64,000 nt of DNA. Source: JBJMQS01 sp045802605 (GTDB lineage Bacteria > Planctomycetota > Planctomycetia > Gemmatales > Gemmataceae). Every line of letters starts with the position of its first letter. Positions within the stretch are counted from its first letter, which is position 1. The notes below the pieces were generated by a model. That model was not told the origin of the DNA. It did not search any database and worked only from the letters and a program-made list of their open reading frames with translations. This document shows, one piece after another, positions 29,532 through 37,889 of the stretch. Made by a program: the position numbers and the translations under genes. The stretch lies in the NCBI GenBank assembly GCA_045802605.1, contig JBJMQS010000054.1:40848-104847 (forward strand), given 5' to 3'.

Positions 29532-29664
29532 CTAGTTCCCAAGCTCTGCTTGGGAACGGACCGCCGCGAAGCTCCGCTTCGCACAGAGACTCTGACCTGT
29601 TGCCAGAACATTCGCGAAGCAGAGCTTCGCGGACTTGCGTTCCCAAGCTCTGCTTGGGAACGAG
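29532..29664. repeat. Nested palindromic repeat, speA-pyrD gap
   Basis: Two copies of GTTCCCAAGCTCTGCTTGGG (each itself a palindrome) stand near 29535-29557 and 29638-29661. They enclose GCGAAGCTCCGCTTCGC and its variant GCGAAGCAGAGCTTCGCG. The element ends with GGGAACGAGAA only a few bases before the pyrD start, so it contributes the purine-rich sequence where a ribosome-binding site would be. Confidence 0.88.
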
Positions 29665-29669
29665 AAATT

Positions 29670-30581
29670 ATGCCTGACCTCTCCGTCTCCTTAAACCGCC
29701 TGCGACTCGCGAACCCAGTGTTGGTCGCGTCGGGCACCTTTGGCTACGCCCGGGAGATGGAGGGGACGGTCGATTTCGCCAAGCTTGGCGGCATCATTCC
29801 CAAAACCGTGACGGCGCAACCCCGGGCCGGCAATCCGCCGCCGCGGACGATCGAGACGCCGAGCGGCATGCTGAACGCTATCGGCCTGGATAACGACGGG
29901 CTCGAACACTTCTGCACACACCACATGCCGTATCTGCGAACACTGCCGACCGCGATCATCGGCAACATCGCGGGCAAGACGGCCGACGAGTTCGCGATCA
30001 TGGCCGCGCGAATTGGCCGTGAGCCGGGCCTAGCGGCGGTGGAGTTGAATCTCTCTTGCCCGAACGTGTCCGGCGGCACCGACTTCGCGACCGACCCGGC
30101 ACTGACCAAACGAATCGTCCGCGAGTGCCGCGATTCCTGCCCTTATCCGATCATCGCCAAGCTGACGCCAAACGTGACTGACATTGCCGTCATCGCTAAA
30201 GCCGCCGCTGACGGCGGTGCCGACGCGGTGTCGTGCATCAACACCTTCGTCGGCATGGCAATCGATTGGAAGCGGCGAAGGCCCGTGCTGGGCAACATCA
30301 CCGGCGGCCTGTCCGGCCCGGCCATCAAGCCCTTGGCGTTGCGGGCCGTCTGGCACGTCGCGAAACTGAAAGCCGTTCCGGTGATCGGCGTCGGCGGCAT
30401 CGCAACGATTGATGATGTGATGGAGTTTCTGGTCGCCGGCGCAAGCGCCGTGCAATTGGGCACCGTCAATTTCTATGACCCAACCGCCGCGATGCGGATC
30501 GTGGAGGCGCTGCCAGGAGCGCTAGAGCAGTTGAAGGTGAATAGCGTGGCGGAGGTGGTGGGAGCGGCAATAAACTTCTAA
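29670..30581 (+). CDS. pyrD: Dihydroorotate dehydrogenase, class 1B type
   Basis: The 303-residue FMN enzyme oxidises dihydroorotate to orotate in pyrimidine synthesis. Landmarks are PVLVASGTFGYAREME, NAIGLDNDGLEHFC, the catalytic-cysteine motif ELNLSCPNVSGGTDFA, SCINTFVGMAIDWKRRRPVL, and the FMN phosphate loop IGVGGIATIDDVMEFLVAGA. A Cys base and this size fit the cytosolic class 1B catalytic subunit (PyrDB). The electron-transfer subunit PyrK is not adjacent. The ATG at 29670 directly follows a palindromic repeat; the frame is open into the end of speA but that part is repeat and shadow. Confidence 0.93.
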   Translation: MPDLSVSLNRLRLANPVLVASGTFGYAREMEGTVDFAKLGGIIPKTVTAQPRAGNPPPRTIETPSGMLNAIGLDNDGLEHFCTHHMPYLRTLPTAIIGNIAGKTADEFAIMAARIGREPGLAAVELNLSCPNVSGGTDFATDPALTKRIVRECRDSCPYPIIAKLTPNVTDIAVIAKAAADGGADAVSCINTFVGMAIDWKRRRPVLGNITGGLSGPAIKPLALRAVWHVAKLKAVPVIGVGGIATIDDVMEFLVAGASAVQLGTVNFYDPTAAMRIVEALPGALEQLKVNSVAEVVGAAINF

Positions 30582-30586
30582 TCAAG

Positions 30587-31051
30587 TCACTTCGATTCCG
30601 ACAACGGCTGACCAGTAAACGGATTGATCGTCCCTTTAGGAGGATGAGCTGTCGTGACGTTCACAGAAGGATGAGATCGGCGAAACTCATCAAGCCCTGC
30701 GGGACTGATCTTCGTGTTGATGACAATGAGTGTTTCAAGCGACGGCAGGTTGCTTAGGTATGTTAATCCTCCATCGGTAATTTCTGTATTGCTTAAGTCG
30801 AGACTTTGAACACGTGGGAAATCATGAAAAAGAGCCAAATCCGCATCAGTTATGGATGTGCCCTCCAACACGACCACGACCATGTCCGATTCCCAAACGC
30901 CATTGCCACCGAGTGCTTGAATGCGACCCCAGGCAGCCAGTTCTCTTTTGTTATCCACTGAACTCTTCCAAGAAACGCAAGCGATAAGCAATGCCGCAAT
31001 ACCAATTGCGGCTAGGGCACATTTCAATTGGCGCGTTATCGCATTTCCCAT
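30587..31051 (-). CDS. Leucine-rich-repeat membrane-anchored protein
   Basis: The 154-residue protein has one N-terminal membrane segment or signal (about 10-26, LAAIGIAALLIACVSW, with a possible lipobox at LLIAC). Three leucine-rich-repeat-like units follow: DADLALFHDFPRVQSLDLS, then TDGGLTYLSNLPSLETLIV, then SPAGLDEFRRSHPSVNV. LRR proteins of this kind are frequent in Gemmata-type genomes. The partner is unknown. It ends only five bases from the convergent pyrD gene. Confidence 0.68.
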   Translation of the reverse strand: MGNAITRQLKCALAAIGIAALLIACVSWKSSVDNKRELAAWGRIQALGGNGVWESDMVVVVLEGTSITDADLALFHDFPRVQSLDLSNTEITDGGLTYLSNLPSLETLIVINTKISPAGLDEFRRSHPSVNVTTAHPPKGTINPFTGQPLSESK

Positions 31052-31114
31052 TTGCCTTCACACCCGCGCCGTTCGCGCTGCCAAACTCAGCATCAGCCAC
31101 GTCGTGCCGCAGAA

Positions 31115-31417
31115 TCACTTGGGTCGCCGGGCTAACCAATAGCCCGGTCGCCGGTGCTGATGGGCTACTGCCGCCACCCAAATGAAATCGGCTAACTCGA
31201 CAAAGACCAACGTGTACGGGAATCGGCGTAGTGGACAGTAACGAATACCGTCTTCGTCTTCAGCGGCATAAGCCAGCGGGTTTTCGCGGACTCTTGTTAA
31301 CGCGGCTTCAAACTCGTGACGCATTTCGCCATCGAGTCCCACACGTTGCTCAGCGTAATAGTCCAACGCTGCGACAAGTTCAGCCTCGGCTTCCAAATGG
31401 AGAATAGCCGACTTCAC
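31115..31417 (-). CDS. RelE/ParE-family toxin
   Basis: The 100-residue protein has the ParE/RelE pattern: EAEAELVAALDYYAEQRVGL at the N-terminus, a central RVRENPLAYAAEDEDGIRYC, and RRFPYTLVFVELADFIWVAA followed by VAHQHRRPGYW. ParE-type proteins inhibit gyrase and RelE-type proteins cut ribosome-bound mRNA; which applies cannot be decided here. Its start overlaps the antitoxin stop by four bases, the usual antitoxin-first order. Expression is probably autoregulated by the pair. Confidence 0.87.
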   Translation of the reverse strand: MKSAILHLEAEAELVAALDYYAEQRVGLDGEMRHEFEAALTRVRENPLAYAAEDEDGIRYCPLRRFPYTLVFVELADFIWVAAVAHQHRRPGYWLARRPK

Positions 31418-31641
31418 GGATACCGCTCGCGCAACTCGGCCAGCACTTCATCGGCTGGTCGCCCCTTTGCGGTGCCGTTTCGAATGTCGGCGACACGGCG
31501 AGTGATTTCAATTTTCCAAGCGGCCTCAACTCCTTCGTCTCGTGGTTCCATCGACTTGAGCAGGAAGTGCGCTAGCTCCGCACGTTCGGCACTAGTTAAG
31601 GTGACCGCCTGGGATTTGAGTTGATCGACAGTTGCGGACAT
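31414..31641 (-). CDS. Addiction module antitoxin (TIGR02574-like)
   Basis: The 75-residue protein MSATVDQLKSQAVTLTSAER continues with AELAHFLLKSMEPRDEGVEA and WKIEITRRVADIRNGTAKG, typical of the TIGR02574-type addiction-module component that precedes ParE-like toxins. The N-terminal helices resemble a dimerising domain, and the C-terminal tail VLAELRERYP would wrap the toxin. It is coupled to the toxin gene by a four-base overlap. Confidence 0.87.
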   Translation of the reverse strand: MSATVDQLKSQAVTLTSAERAELAHFLLKSMEPRDEGVEAAWKIEITRRVADIRNGTAKGRPADEVLAELRERYP

Positions 31642-31665
31642 AAGAATCTCCAGCCAGTGAACTAA

Positions 31666-32238
31666 TCATACCCGCGCCCGCCGTGCCGCCAAACCCAACA
31701 TCAGCCAGGTCATACCGCAGAGGACCAAGTCGATGCCGACGAACGTGCCGATGACCCAGATGGCGGACTCGGGCCAACGTCGCCAGATCATGACGCCCAG
31801 TGCAAAGGCGACCACGCCGCTGAGCAAAACCCAAGGCCATCCAGGGAAACGCTCGATGACGGCGACGGCGATCCGCAATAATCCGCCGGCCAAGAACGCG
31901 ACCGCGAGCATCAAGGTGAATGCGCCGGCCGCCTCCATCGGACGTTCCAGCATCAACATTCCCAGAACGAATTCCAGAATGCCCACGAGCAGGTGAGCGC
32001 CGAATCCGCGCCAGCGGCGGGCGACTACGGCATTGGTGATATGCAATATGCCGGCTGCGATCAAAATCCCGCCGATGACGGCGACCGTTGCCAGGGATGC
32101 GACAAACGGCGAGCCCAGAGCCACGAAGCCGAGCAAGAGCAGACAAAATCCCAAAAGTGCTAACCAAGTTCCCGTTCGATGCAGGTGTCGCAGTTCTTCC
32201 GGGAACAAGGCAGCCGGCTGCGGCATGAACGACGACAT
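31666..32238 (-). CDS. HdeD family membrane protein (DUF308)
   Basis: The 190-residue protein has six evenly spaced hydrophobic segments arranged as three hairpins, with the repeated 'GILIAAGILHITNAVVAR' and 'FLAGGLLRIAVAVIERF' phrases of the HdeD/DUF308 family. In enterobacteria HdeD contributes to acid resistance; in planctomycetes the role is unknown. The ATG at 32238 is followed by a short soluble N-terminus. It lies 25 bases upstream of the antitoxin gene on the same strand, but functional linkage is doubtful. Confidence 0.82.
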   Translation of the reverse strand: MSSFMPQPAALFPEELRHLHRTGTWLALLGFCLLLLGFVALGSPFVASLATVAVIGGILIAAGILHITNAVVARRWRGFGAHLLVGILEFVLGMLMLERPMEAAGAFTLMLAVAFLAGGLLRIAVAVIERFPGWPWVLLSGVVAFALGVMIWRRWPESAIWVIGTFVGIDLVLCGMTWLMLGLAARRARV

Positions 32239-32689
32239 TGCACTTCTCCGTGGGGGAACGTGGAATTGACACCCTCAACATAGTCCGCGAACTCAAATGT
32301 CAAACTGTGCGGGTTCTTCGGCCACTGGTTTTCCCAGTCGGTTCCACTCATTCCGGTCAGTAAAACTCTGCGGGCGCCGTCGCCACACCGAGTGGAGCGA
32401 CCGGCAAAACCGGATTGACCACCCGTTTCGGTGCTGGTGTCACCACCTGACGAATGGCCTGACCCAGTTGGGCATACCCGCAAAGGGCGGCTGATAGTGC
32501 CGTGAAACTCTTACCGATACCTGACGACAGACGGGCAGACTGTTTAGCCCACCCCTGGGGATTGGCTTGGCCTACCGGGGGCCGACCGGAGTTGTGCCGG
32601 CGCGGGTGCCCGTCCTTGGGAACGTGAACGCCCGCTTCGGCGAAACATCGAGTCGGCCCCACCGCGGGCCGCGTGAGGAGGCTTAACAC
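32239..32689. other. Divergent intergenic region upstream of the YTV gene
   Basis: This 451-base gap separates the HdeD-like gene and the cysteine-rich YTV gene, which point away from each other, so it must contain promoters for both. A strong GTGAGGAGG sits about ten bases before the YTV start. The only long frame crossing it (minus strand from 34960) is a shadow of the YTV gene. I see no RNA gene or clear promoter consensus. Confidence 0.5.
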
Positions 32690-34720
32690 ATGAGGACGCG
32701 CATGGCGCCATTGGTCGCCGCGGTCGTCGGCCTGGTCTGGGTCGCCGGCTCCGCGTCGGCCGCCTATTACGGCGCCGCAACCTATGGTTGTAGCGAGTCG
32801 CCTTGTTGCGACGCGCAGACCAACTTCGCGGCCTCGGCCGCGAATCTCCGAGCCAGCTTCAAGCTGGTGGCGTTCAGCGACGGCGATTGCCGTTTCCAAA
32901 CGTCGTATCAAACCGTGCAAGAGACGTGCATGAAGCCGGTCACCCGGACCTCGTACACGACTGAACAGCGCACCGGTTACCGAAACTGCAATGAGACTTG
33001 CTACCGCACCGAACAGCGGACGGTTTGCAAGCCGGTCTATCAGACCGTCATGAAGGAATGCCACTCTTGCCACTACCGCCGCGTCTCGGAGACCTGCAAC
33101 AAGGTCGTCCGCGAGACGGTGTGCAAGCCGGTCTGCGAAACGCATTGCAAGACCTGCTGCTACACGGTCTGCCGGCCAGTGTGTGAGACCTGCTACAAGA
33201 CTTGCTGCCAAACCGTTTGCAAGCCGGTCTATGAGACCTGCTGCAAGAAGGTCTGCCAGCAAGTTTGCCACAAGGTCTGCGAGACTCATTGCCGCGAGTG
33301 CTGCAAGACGGTCTGCACCCCGGTCTGCGAGACCGTGATGAAGACCCGTTGCCGCACCGTGTGCCGCCCGGTCTGCGAAACGCACATGAAGGAAGTGTGC
33401 TGCACTTCCTATCAATGCGTGACTGAGACCTGCTATCGCAATTGCTATCACACCGTGTGCACGCCGTGCACCACGATGAAGACGGTCACCCGCTGCGTGC
33501 CGGAGACCTGCTGCGAAAGCTATTGCGTCAAGGGCGGCTGCAAGTGGCAGCTCTGCCGTGAGCACAAATGCTGCTACGATCCCTGCACCTGCAGTTGCGG
33601 CTCGAAAGAGAGCGGCCTGCCGCGGTTGACCCGCGTCCAGATGCCGGATGAGACTCGTACTCGTCAGGTGACGCACTACCGCAAGGTGTGCGAGCAGTGC
33701 CCGGTGACGACCTACCATCGCGAACGGGTTTGCGAAAAGGTGCCCTACACGGTCACCAAGCGCGTCCCGGTCACGACCAAGAAGTGCGTTCCGGTCACCT
33801 GCACCCGCTATGTGCGCGAGACCGTCCAGGAACAGTATCCTTGCACGATTCGCCGTGTCGAGCGCCACGTCGTCAAGACGCAAGTGCCCTACACCTGCAC
33901 GCGAACCGTCAAGGGTGCATGGGCTGATTGCGGCTACACCGGTGGCTGCGGTGGTCCTGGCCCGTTCTATGCAGAAAACTGTGGCAACCGCGTGTTCGTG
34001 GAAGGCGCTACCGCCGTCCGCGAGTGCCCGGTCACCACGTGCCGCTACGTGCGTGAAACCGTGACTCGTCAGGTTCCTTACACCGTCCGCAAGATGGTGT
34101 CGGAAACCGTCACGAAGCAAGTGCCCGTCACCACCGTTCGGATGGTGCCGACCTGCTGCGAGCGAGTCGTCCCGGTCACCACCTGCCGGCTCGTGAAGGA
34201 AGACTGCGTGAAGATGGTGCCGACCTGCGTCAAGACGTACCAACAGTGCGTCGTGAACTGCCAGGTGCCGTACACGGTTTGCAAGCAGGTTCCGTACACC
34301 TACTGTGTCCGGGTCCCGCATTGCTACACCGAGATGGTGCCCTACACCGTCTGCAAGCGAGTTCCTTGCTGCACGCAAGCTTGCCCGGCCCCGTGCTGCA
34401 ACAATGCCTGCCCGGCTCCGTGCAATAGCTGCAATAACAATTGCTGCAACAGCTGCGAGAACCACTGCTGCCGTCCGCGCTGGACGCCGCATTGGAATCG
34501 TGGCGGCTGCTGCGAATCGTGCAACACCGGTTGCTGCAACGCCGCCCCGGCTTGCAACACCGGCTGCTGCTCGAACGATTGCGGCAACGAGTGCGGCCGA
34601 GAAGGCTTCTTCTCGAAGCTCATGTCTCGCCGGTTTAACTGCAAGTGCGACGAGTGCAGCAATAGCTGCAACTCGTGCAATTCCTGCAACAGCTGCAACG
34701 GCGGCGGTTGCGGTAAATAA
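32690..34720 (+). CDS. Cysteine-rich YTV-type planctomycete wall protein
   Basis: The 676-residue exported protein has a signal peptide (MRTRMAPLVAAVVGLVWVAG, cleavage near SASA-A). By hand count it has about 107 cysteines. Most lie in short repeats such as CKPVCETHCKTCCYTVC and CRPVCETHMKEVCC. VPYTV, VPVTT and VTKRVPVTTKK units dominate the middle. The tail is Asn/Ser/Cys-rich (CNSCNSCNSCN). These YTV-containing proteins were described as abundant, disulfide-linked wall proteins in Rhodopirellula, so a structural envelope role is expected. The ATG has GTGAGGAGG upstream, and a strong terminator follows, suggesting a single-gene, high-output transcript. Confidence 0.88.
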   Translation: MRTRMAPLVAAVVGLVWVAGSASAAYYGAATYGCSESPCCDAQTNFAASAANLRASFKLVAFSDGDCRFQTSYQTVQETCMKPVTRTSYTTEQRTGYRNCNETCYRTEQRTVCKPVYQTVMKECHSCHYRRVSETCNKVVRETVCKPVCETHCKTCCYTVCRPVCETCYKTCCQTVCKPVYETCCKKVCQQVCHKVCETHCRECCKTVCTPVCETVMKTRCRTVCRPVCETHMKEVCCTSYQCVTETCYRNCYHTVCTPCTTMKTVTRCVPETCCESYCVKGGCKWQLCREHKCCYDPCTCSCGSKESGLPRLTRVQMPDETRTRQVTHYRKVCEQCPVTTYHRERVCEKVPYTVTKRVPVTTKKCVPVTCTRYVRETVQEQYPCTIRRVERHVVKTQVPYTCTRTVKGAWADCGYTGGCGGPGPFYAENCGNRVFVEGATAVRECPVTTCRYVRETVTRQVPYTVRKMVSETVTKQVPVTTVRMVPTCCERVVPVTTCRLVKEDCVKMVPTCVKTYQQCVVNCQVPYTVCKQVPYTYCVRVPHCYTEMVPYTVCKRVPCCTQACPAPCCNNACPAPCNSCNNNCCNSCENHCCRPRWTPHWNRGGCCESCNTGCCNAAPACNTGCCSNDCGNECGREGFFSKLMSRRFNCKCDECSNSCNSCNSCNSCNGGGCGK

Positions 34721-34742
34721 TCCCTCCTGACTCGGTGAGTCG

Positions 34743-34776
34743 AAAGCCCACCCGTTGCAATGGGTGGGCTTTTTTC
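34743..34776 (+). terminator. Intrinsic terminator of the YTV gene
   Basis: An 11-base stem AAAGCCCACCC / GGGTGGGCTTT (34743-34753 with 34762-34772) is closed by a GTTGCAAT loop and followed by a T-run ending in C. It lies 22 bases after the YTV stop codon. Confidence 0.93.
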
Positions 34777-34799
34777 TTGCGCGGTGGTAGTCTGACGGG

Positions 34800-35621
34800 A
34801 TGAACGACACCGTGGATTTGCATATCTTGTTAGCCCGACGCGCCAGCGAGGGCGAAGCACGCGAGCGCTTGCCGGTTCGCCCTCGCTGGCGCGTCGGGCT
34901 AACAAGACATCTTGGAACGCTACTCTGCGTTTGTACCGCCCTGGGTTGTGGGCAGCCCACATATCAATCGAAGGCCAAAGCCGTCGTAGTGTCGCGTCCA
35001 CCAACAGCCGAAAAAGGCGACAAGAAACCCGTCGAGATCGGCAAGAATGTGTCGCTCGAGGTGTTGCCGTCGGGGCAGCGTCGGGTGCTCGTCAATGCGG
35101 TTGTCTCGTTCCGGCAAGGGCCGCTCGAGATGTTTATGTGCCGGCGATTTACGAAGGAACACGAGTCGGTCGTCGCGGCGGAGTGTGACGCTCGGGACAT
35201 TCACACGGCGCTTCTCGCGGCCGGTGCGGTACCGGGTGCCCCAGTGAAATTCGAACCCAAATATGAGCCGGCCACCGGAACGCCGATCAAGGTTTTCGTG
35301 CGCTATGAGCAGGACAAGAAGGAAATCACCCTTGATGCTCGCGAATGGGTGCGCGATGTGAAGACGCAGAAGCCGCTGGCGATTGACTGGGTCTTTGCCG
35401 GCAGCTTCTTCTATGCCGACCCGATGAATGCGAAGAACCAACTTTACGCGGCCAATAGCGGCGACGTCATCTGCGTCTCTAACTTTGGCACCGCCATGCT
35501 CGACCTGCCGATCGAAAGTTCCTCGACGAACGATGAATTGCAGTTCGAAGCGTTCACGGACAAGATCCCCGCGCTGGGTACGCCGGTGACGGTGATCCTG
35601 GAACCGCAGACGAAGAAGTAA
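34800..35621 (+). CDS. YdjY domain-like lipoprotein with repeat-encoded N-terminus
   Basis: The frame encodes 273 residues. The mature part after the lipobox (LLCVCTALGC, Cys near residue 50) has PVEIGKNVSLEVLPSGQRRV, VVSFRQGPLEMFMCRRFTKE, HTALLAAGAVPGAPVKFEP and KPLAIDWVFAGSFFYADP, matching the YdjY/DUF4340-like domain seen in planctomycete exported proteins. Residues about 9-36 (LARRASEGE ... PRWRVGL) are encoded by a palindromic repeat. The ATG at 34800 precedes the repeat, but TTG codons inside it could also initiate. Function is unknown. Confidence 0.75.
   Translation: MNDTVDLHILLARRASEGEARERLPVRPRWRVGLTRHLGTLLCVCTALGCGQPTYQSKAKAVVVSRPPTAEKGDKKPVEIGKNVSLEVLPSGQRRVLVNAVVSFRQGPLEMFMCRRFTKEHESVVAAECDARDIHTALLAAGAVPGAPVKFEPKYEPATGTPIKVFVRYEQDKKEITLDAREWVRDVKTQKPLAIDWVFAGSFFYADPMNAKNQLYAANSGDVICVSNFGTAMLDLPIESSSTNDELQFEAFTDKIPALGTPVTVILEPQTKK
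34826..34906. repeat. Palindromic repeat (LARRASEG / PRWRVGL type)
   Basis: The 31-base arms at 34826-34856 and 34876-34906 are perfect inverted copies around TTAGCCCGACGCGCCAGCGA. Translation in one frame gives the LARRASEG and PRWRVGL peptides that recur across planctomycete proteomes. Here the element lies inside the 5' end of the YdjY-like gene. Confidence 0.9.
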
Positions 35622-35718
35622 GAGTTAACCGCTGAGTACGCAGAGAGCGCTGAGAATACCAAATGCCTAGTATTGGTTTTCTCAGCGCTCTCTGCGTACT
35701 CTGCGGTTAACTCTTACT
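35619..35718. repeat. Palindrome between convergent genes (CGCAGAGAGCGCTGAGAA type)
   Basis: Long arms at about 35619-35662 and 35679-35718 contain GAGTACGCAGAGAGCGCTGA in inverted orientation, with minor mismatches. The left end overlaps the TAA of the YdjY-like gene, and the right end abuts the stop of the oxidoreductase gene (35717-35719). A closely related element occurs at 41499-41590. Confidence 0.9.
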
Positions 35719-37285
35719 AAACGTCCCGCAACATCTCTCTCGCCGCATTGCGCCCCGCGGCACCCATGACGCCGCCGCCGGGGTGGGCGGCGGCTCCGCA
35801 TAGATACAGGCCGCGAATCGGGGTGCGGTAGTTCGCATAGCCCAGCGCGGGCCGCAGGAAGAATAGCTTCGACAGGTTCATCGAACCCTGGAAGATATTG
35901 CCGCCGGTGAGCCCGTATACCCGTTCTAAATCCAACGGTGTCAACACCTGTCGTGCAATCACGGACTTCGAAAAGTTCGGAGCGTACTGGTCCATCACTT
36001 CGAAGCAGCGGTCGGCGAACGCCTCGCGCTGATCGTCCCACGTGCCCTCGCGCAGCCTCGTCGGGGCGTATTGCACGAACATCGAAATGAGGTGCTTGCC
36101 GGGCGGGGCGAGCGTATCATCGACGGCCGTTGGCATCGTGACTTCAATCACCGGTGTCCGCGACGGCCGGCCAAACTTGGCATCATCGTAAGCACGTTCC
36201 AGCGTGTCGAAGTCGGGGCAGATATGCATCGTGCCACGGTGATGCGAGCCGACGCCGGGGCAGGCGGTGAAGTTCGGCGCTTCGCTGACGAGTGCGTTGA
36301 TCTTGCAAGTGGCCGAGTCGTAATCAATGGCATCGATCGCCGCCACGAAGTTGGCCGGCAGTTCGCGCTCGTCCATCAACTTGCGGAAAGTGACGTGACA
36401 ATCGGCCGACGAAGCCACGGCGTGAGCGCGGAATTCGCTGCCGTCTGTTAAAGCGACGCCGACCGCCCGGCCTTTTTCGACCATGATTCGCGACACCTCG
36501 GCATTAGTACGAATCTCCGCGCCGTGGGCTTTTGCCGAGGCCGCGATGGAGTTGGAGATGGCTCCCATGCCGCCGCGGACATAGCCCCACACGCCGCGGA
36601 CGCCGTCACATTCGCCCATGACGTGGTGAAACAGCACGTAAGCCGTGCCCGGCATGGATGGCGACGCGAACGCACCGATGATCGCATCGGTGGCGAGAGT
36701 TATTTTCAGTTGTTCCGATTCGAACCAGCGGTCCAACACCGGCCGGGCCGCACCGGTCAAGATCTCGATGGCCGCTGCCGCGTTTTTGCCGAGCTTGCGA
36801 AATCGCCAGCCGATCTTGGCGAGTCGCCAGAAATCACCGATGTGATTCGAGAACGGATTCGGCGGCGTCTCGTCGAGCAGGGGTTCGAGAAAGTCGGCGA
36901 CCCACAGGAGCATCGCCTCATATTTGGGCCAAGCCGCGGCATCTTTCTCGGAGAACTTCGCGATTTGCGTTTCGTTGAGCTTCGGGTCCGGCCCCATCAA
37001 CAGATATCGCCCGTCGGGAAACGGCGTGAACGACGACGGGTTCCGTGGCAACATCTCGAAGCCGTACTTCTTTAACTCCAGCTCTTGTATGACCTGCGGC
37101 CGGAGCAAACTGTTGACGTACGCCGCGGTGGAGACTTTGCAGCCGGGCCAGATTTCCTCGGTGACGCACGCCCCGCCGAGCACCTCCCGGCGTTCGAGGA
37201 CGAGGACCTTCCGGCCCGCCTTGGCGAGATATGACGCCGCGGTGAGCCCGTTGTGTCCGCCGCCGAGGATGATGACGTCGTGCAT
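35717..37285 (-). CDS. Phytoene desaturase-like FAD oxidoreductase
   Basis: The 522-residue protein has an N-terminal FAD-binding Rossmann motif (VIILGGGHNGLTAASYLA) and VLVLERREVLGGACVTEE, and a C-terminal HPGGGVMGAAGRNAAREM with GLYLCGAAAHPG, typical of the CrtI/PYROXD2-like family. Size fits this group. Carotenoid-related or retinoid-like substrates are common in the family, but the actual substrate is unknown. The ATG at 37285 was chosen because the dinucleotide fold begins at once; an upstream ATG at 37315 is possible. No other carotenoid genes are adjacent. Confidence 0.85.
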   Translation of the reverse strand: MHDVIILGGGHNGLTAASYLAKAGRKVLVLERREVLGGACVTEEIWPGCKVSTAAYVNSLLRPQVIQELELKKYGFEMLPRNPSSFTPFPDGRYLLMGPDPKLNETQIAKFSEKDAAAWPKYEAMLLWVADFLEPLLDETPPNPFSNHIGDFWRLAKIGWRFRKLGKNAAAAIEILTGAARPVLDRWFESEQLKITLATDAIIGAFASPSMPGTAYVLFHHVMGECDGVRGVWGYVRGGMGAISNSIAASAKAHGAEIRTNAEVSRIMVEKGRAVGVALTDGSEFRAHAVASSADCHVTFRKLMDERELPANFVAAIDAIDYDSATCKINALVSEAPNFTACPGVGSHHRGTMHICPDFDTLERAYDDAKFGRPSRTPVIEVTMPTAVDDTLAPPGKHLISMFVQYAPTRLREGTWDDQREAFADRCFEVMDQYAPNFSKSVIARQVLTPLDLERVYGLTGGNIFQGSMNLSKLFFLRPALGYANYRTPIRGLYLCGAAAHPGGGVMGAAGRNAAREMLRDV

Positions 37286-37319
37286 GGAAATTCGAATCTC
37301 GTCAATAACTCCCATCGAT

Positions 37320-37886
37320 CTAACAGTCGGGGATCCAATCGGTGGATGCTGGTCGATTGGTTCTATACGGACGTAACAATGCCTTGAATCGCACGTGTGC
37401 GTTCTTGTCTAGATCGACCCGTACCACCCAGTTGCCGTCAGAGATTTTCGCTTCGCAACACCCAAAACAAATCGACACATCGATTTTCCGTGCACCTAAT
37501 AACCATTCCAAGGCGAAATCCGGATGGAAACCGCCACACTTTTTCTCACCAACTAAACGCCGATAACTTTCTGGATTGCGTGTGATGTGAGCAAGGTCAG
37601 CAAGATCATTAGCTCTAATTGTGAGCGGAGATTTATAAAAGGGATATTGACCTATTTCAAACGTTATTTTCGTTTTGAGTTCTTTCCCCAAAAGCTCAGA
37701 CTCATATGAATGATGCGGTAAGCCCTCAAATACGGCCGGCATTTGGTCGGTTGGTACCTTCGATAAAATTGATTGGCCAGCCTCGAGTCTGTTTGTCACA
37801 CCACCGTGCAACAACGTGAAATAGGCGGCTATGGCAGCAACTAGTAAGACCGCAAACAATCCCAGACGAAAGAGTTTGTGTCGCAT
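37320..37886 (-). CDS. Membrane-anchored hypothetical protein
   Basis: The 188-residue protein has one N-terminal membrane segment (about 6-28, LGLFAVLLVAAIAAYFTLLH) and a periplasm-facing alpha/beta domain. It contains SYRRLVGEKKCGGFHPDFAL and IDVSICFGCCEAKISDGN, with a cysteine cluster. I do not recognise the family. Its stop is 35 bases beyond the oxidoreductase start, and its start is three bases from the trpS stop, so cotranscription with trpS is likely. Confidence 0.6.
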   Translation of the reverse strand: MRHKLFRLGLFAVLLVAAIAAYFTLLHGGVTNRLEAGQSILSKVPTDQMPAVFEGLPHHSYESELLGKELKTKITFEIGQYPFYKSPLTIRANDLADLAHITRNPESYRRLVGEKKCGGFHPDFALEWLLGARKIDVSICFGCCEAKISDGNWVVRVDLDKNAHVRFKALLRPYRTNRPASTDWIPDC

Positions 37887-37889
37887 GTC

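Noticed and set aside
32357..34960. An 867-codon open frame on the minus strand opposite the YTV gene
   Set aside because: It arises because the Cys/Thr/Val codons of the sense gene rarely give stops in antisense. The sense strand has a signal peptide, ribosome-binding site, terminator and known family; the antisense product is low-complexity Ala/Arg/His.
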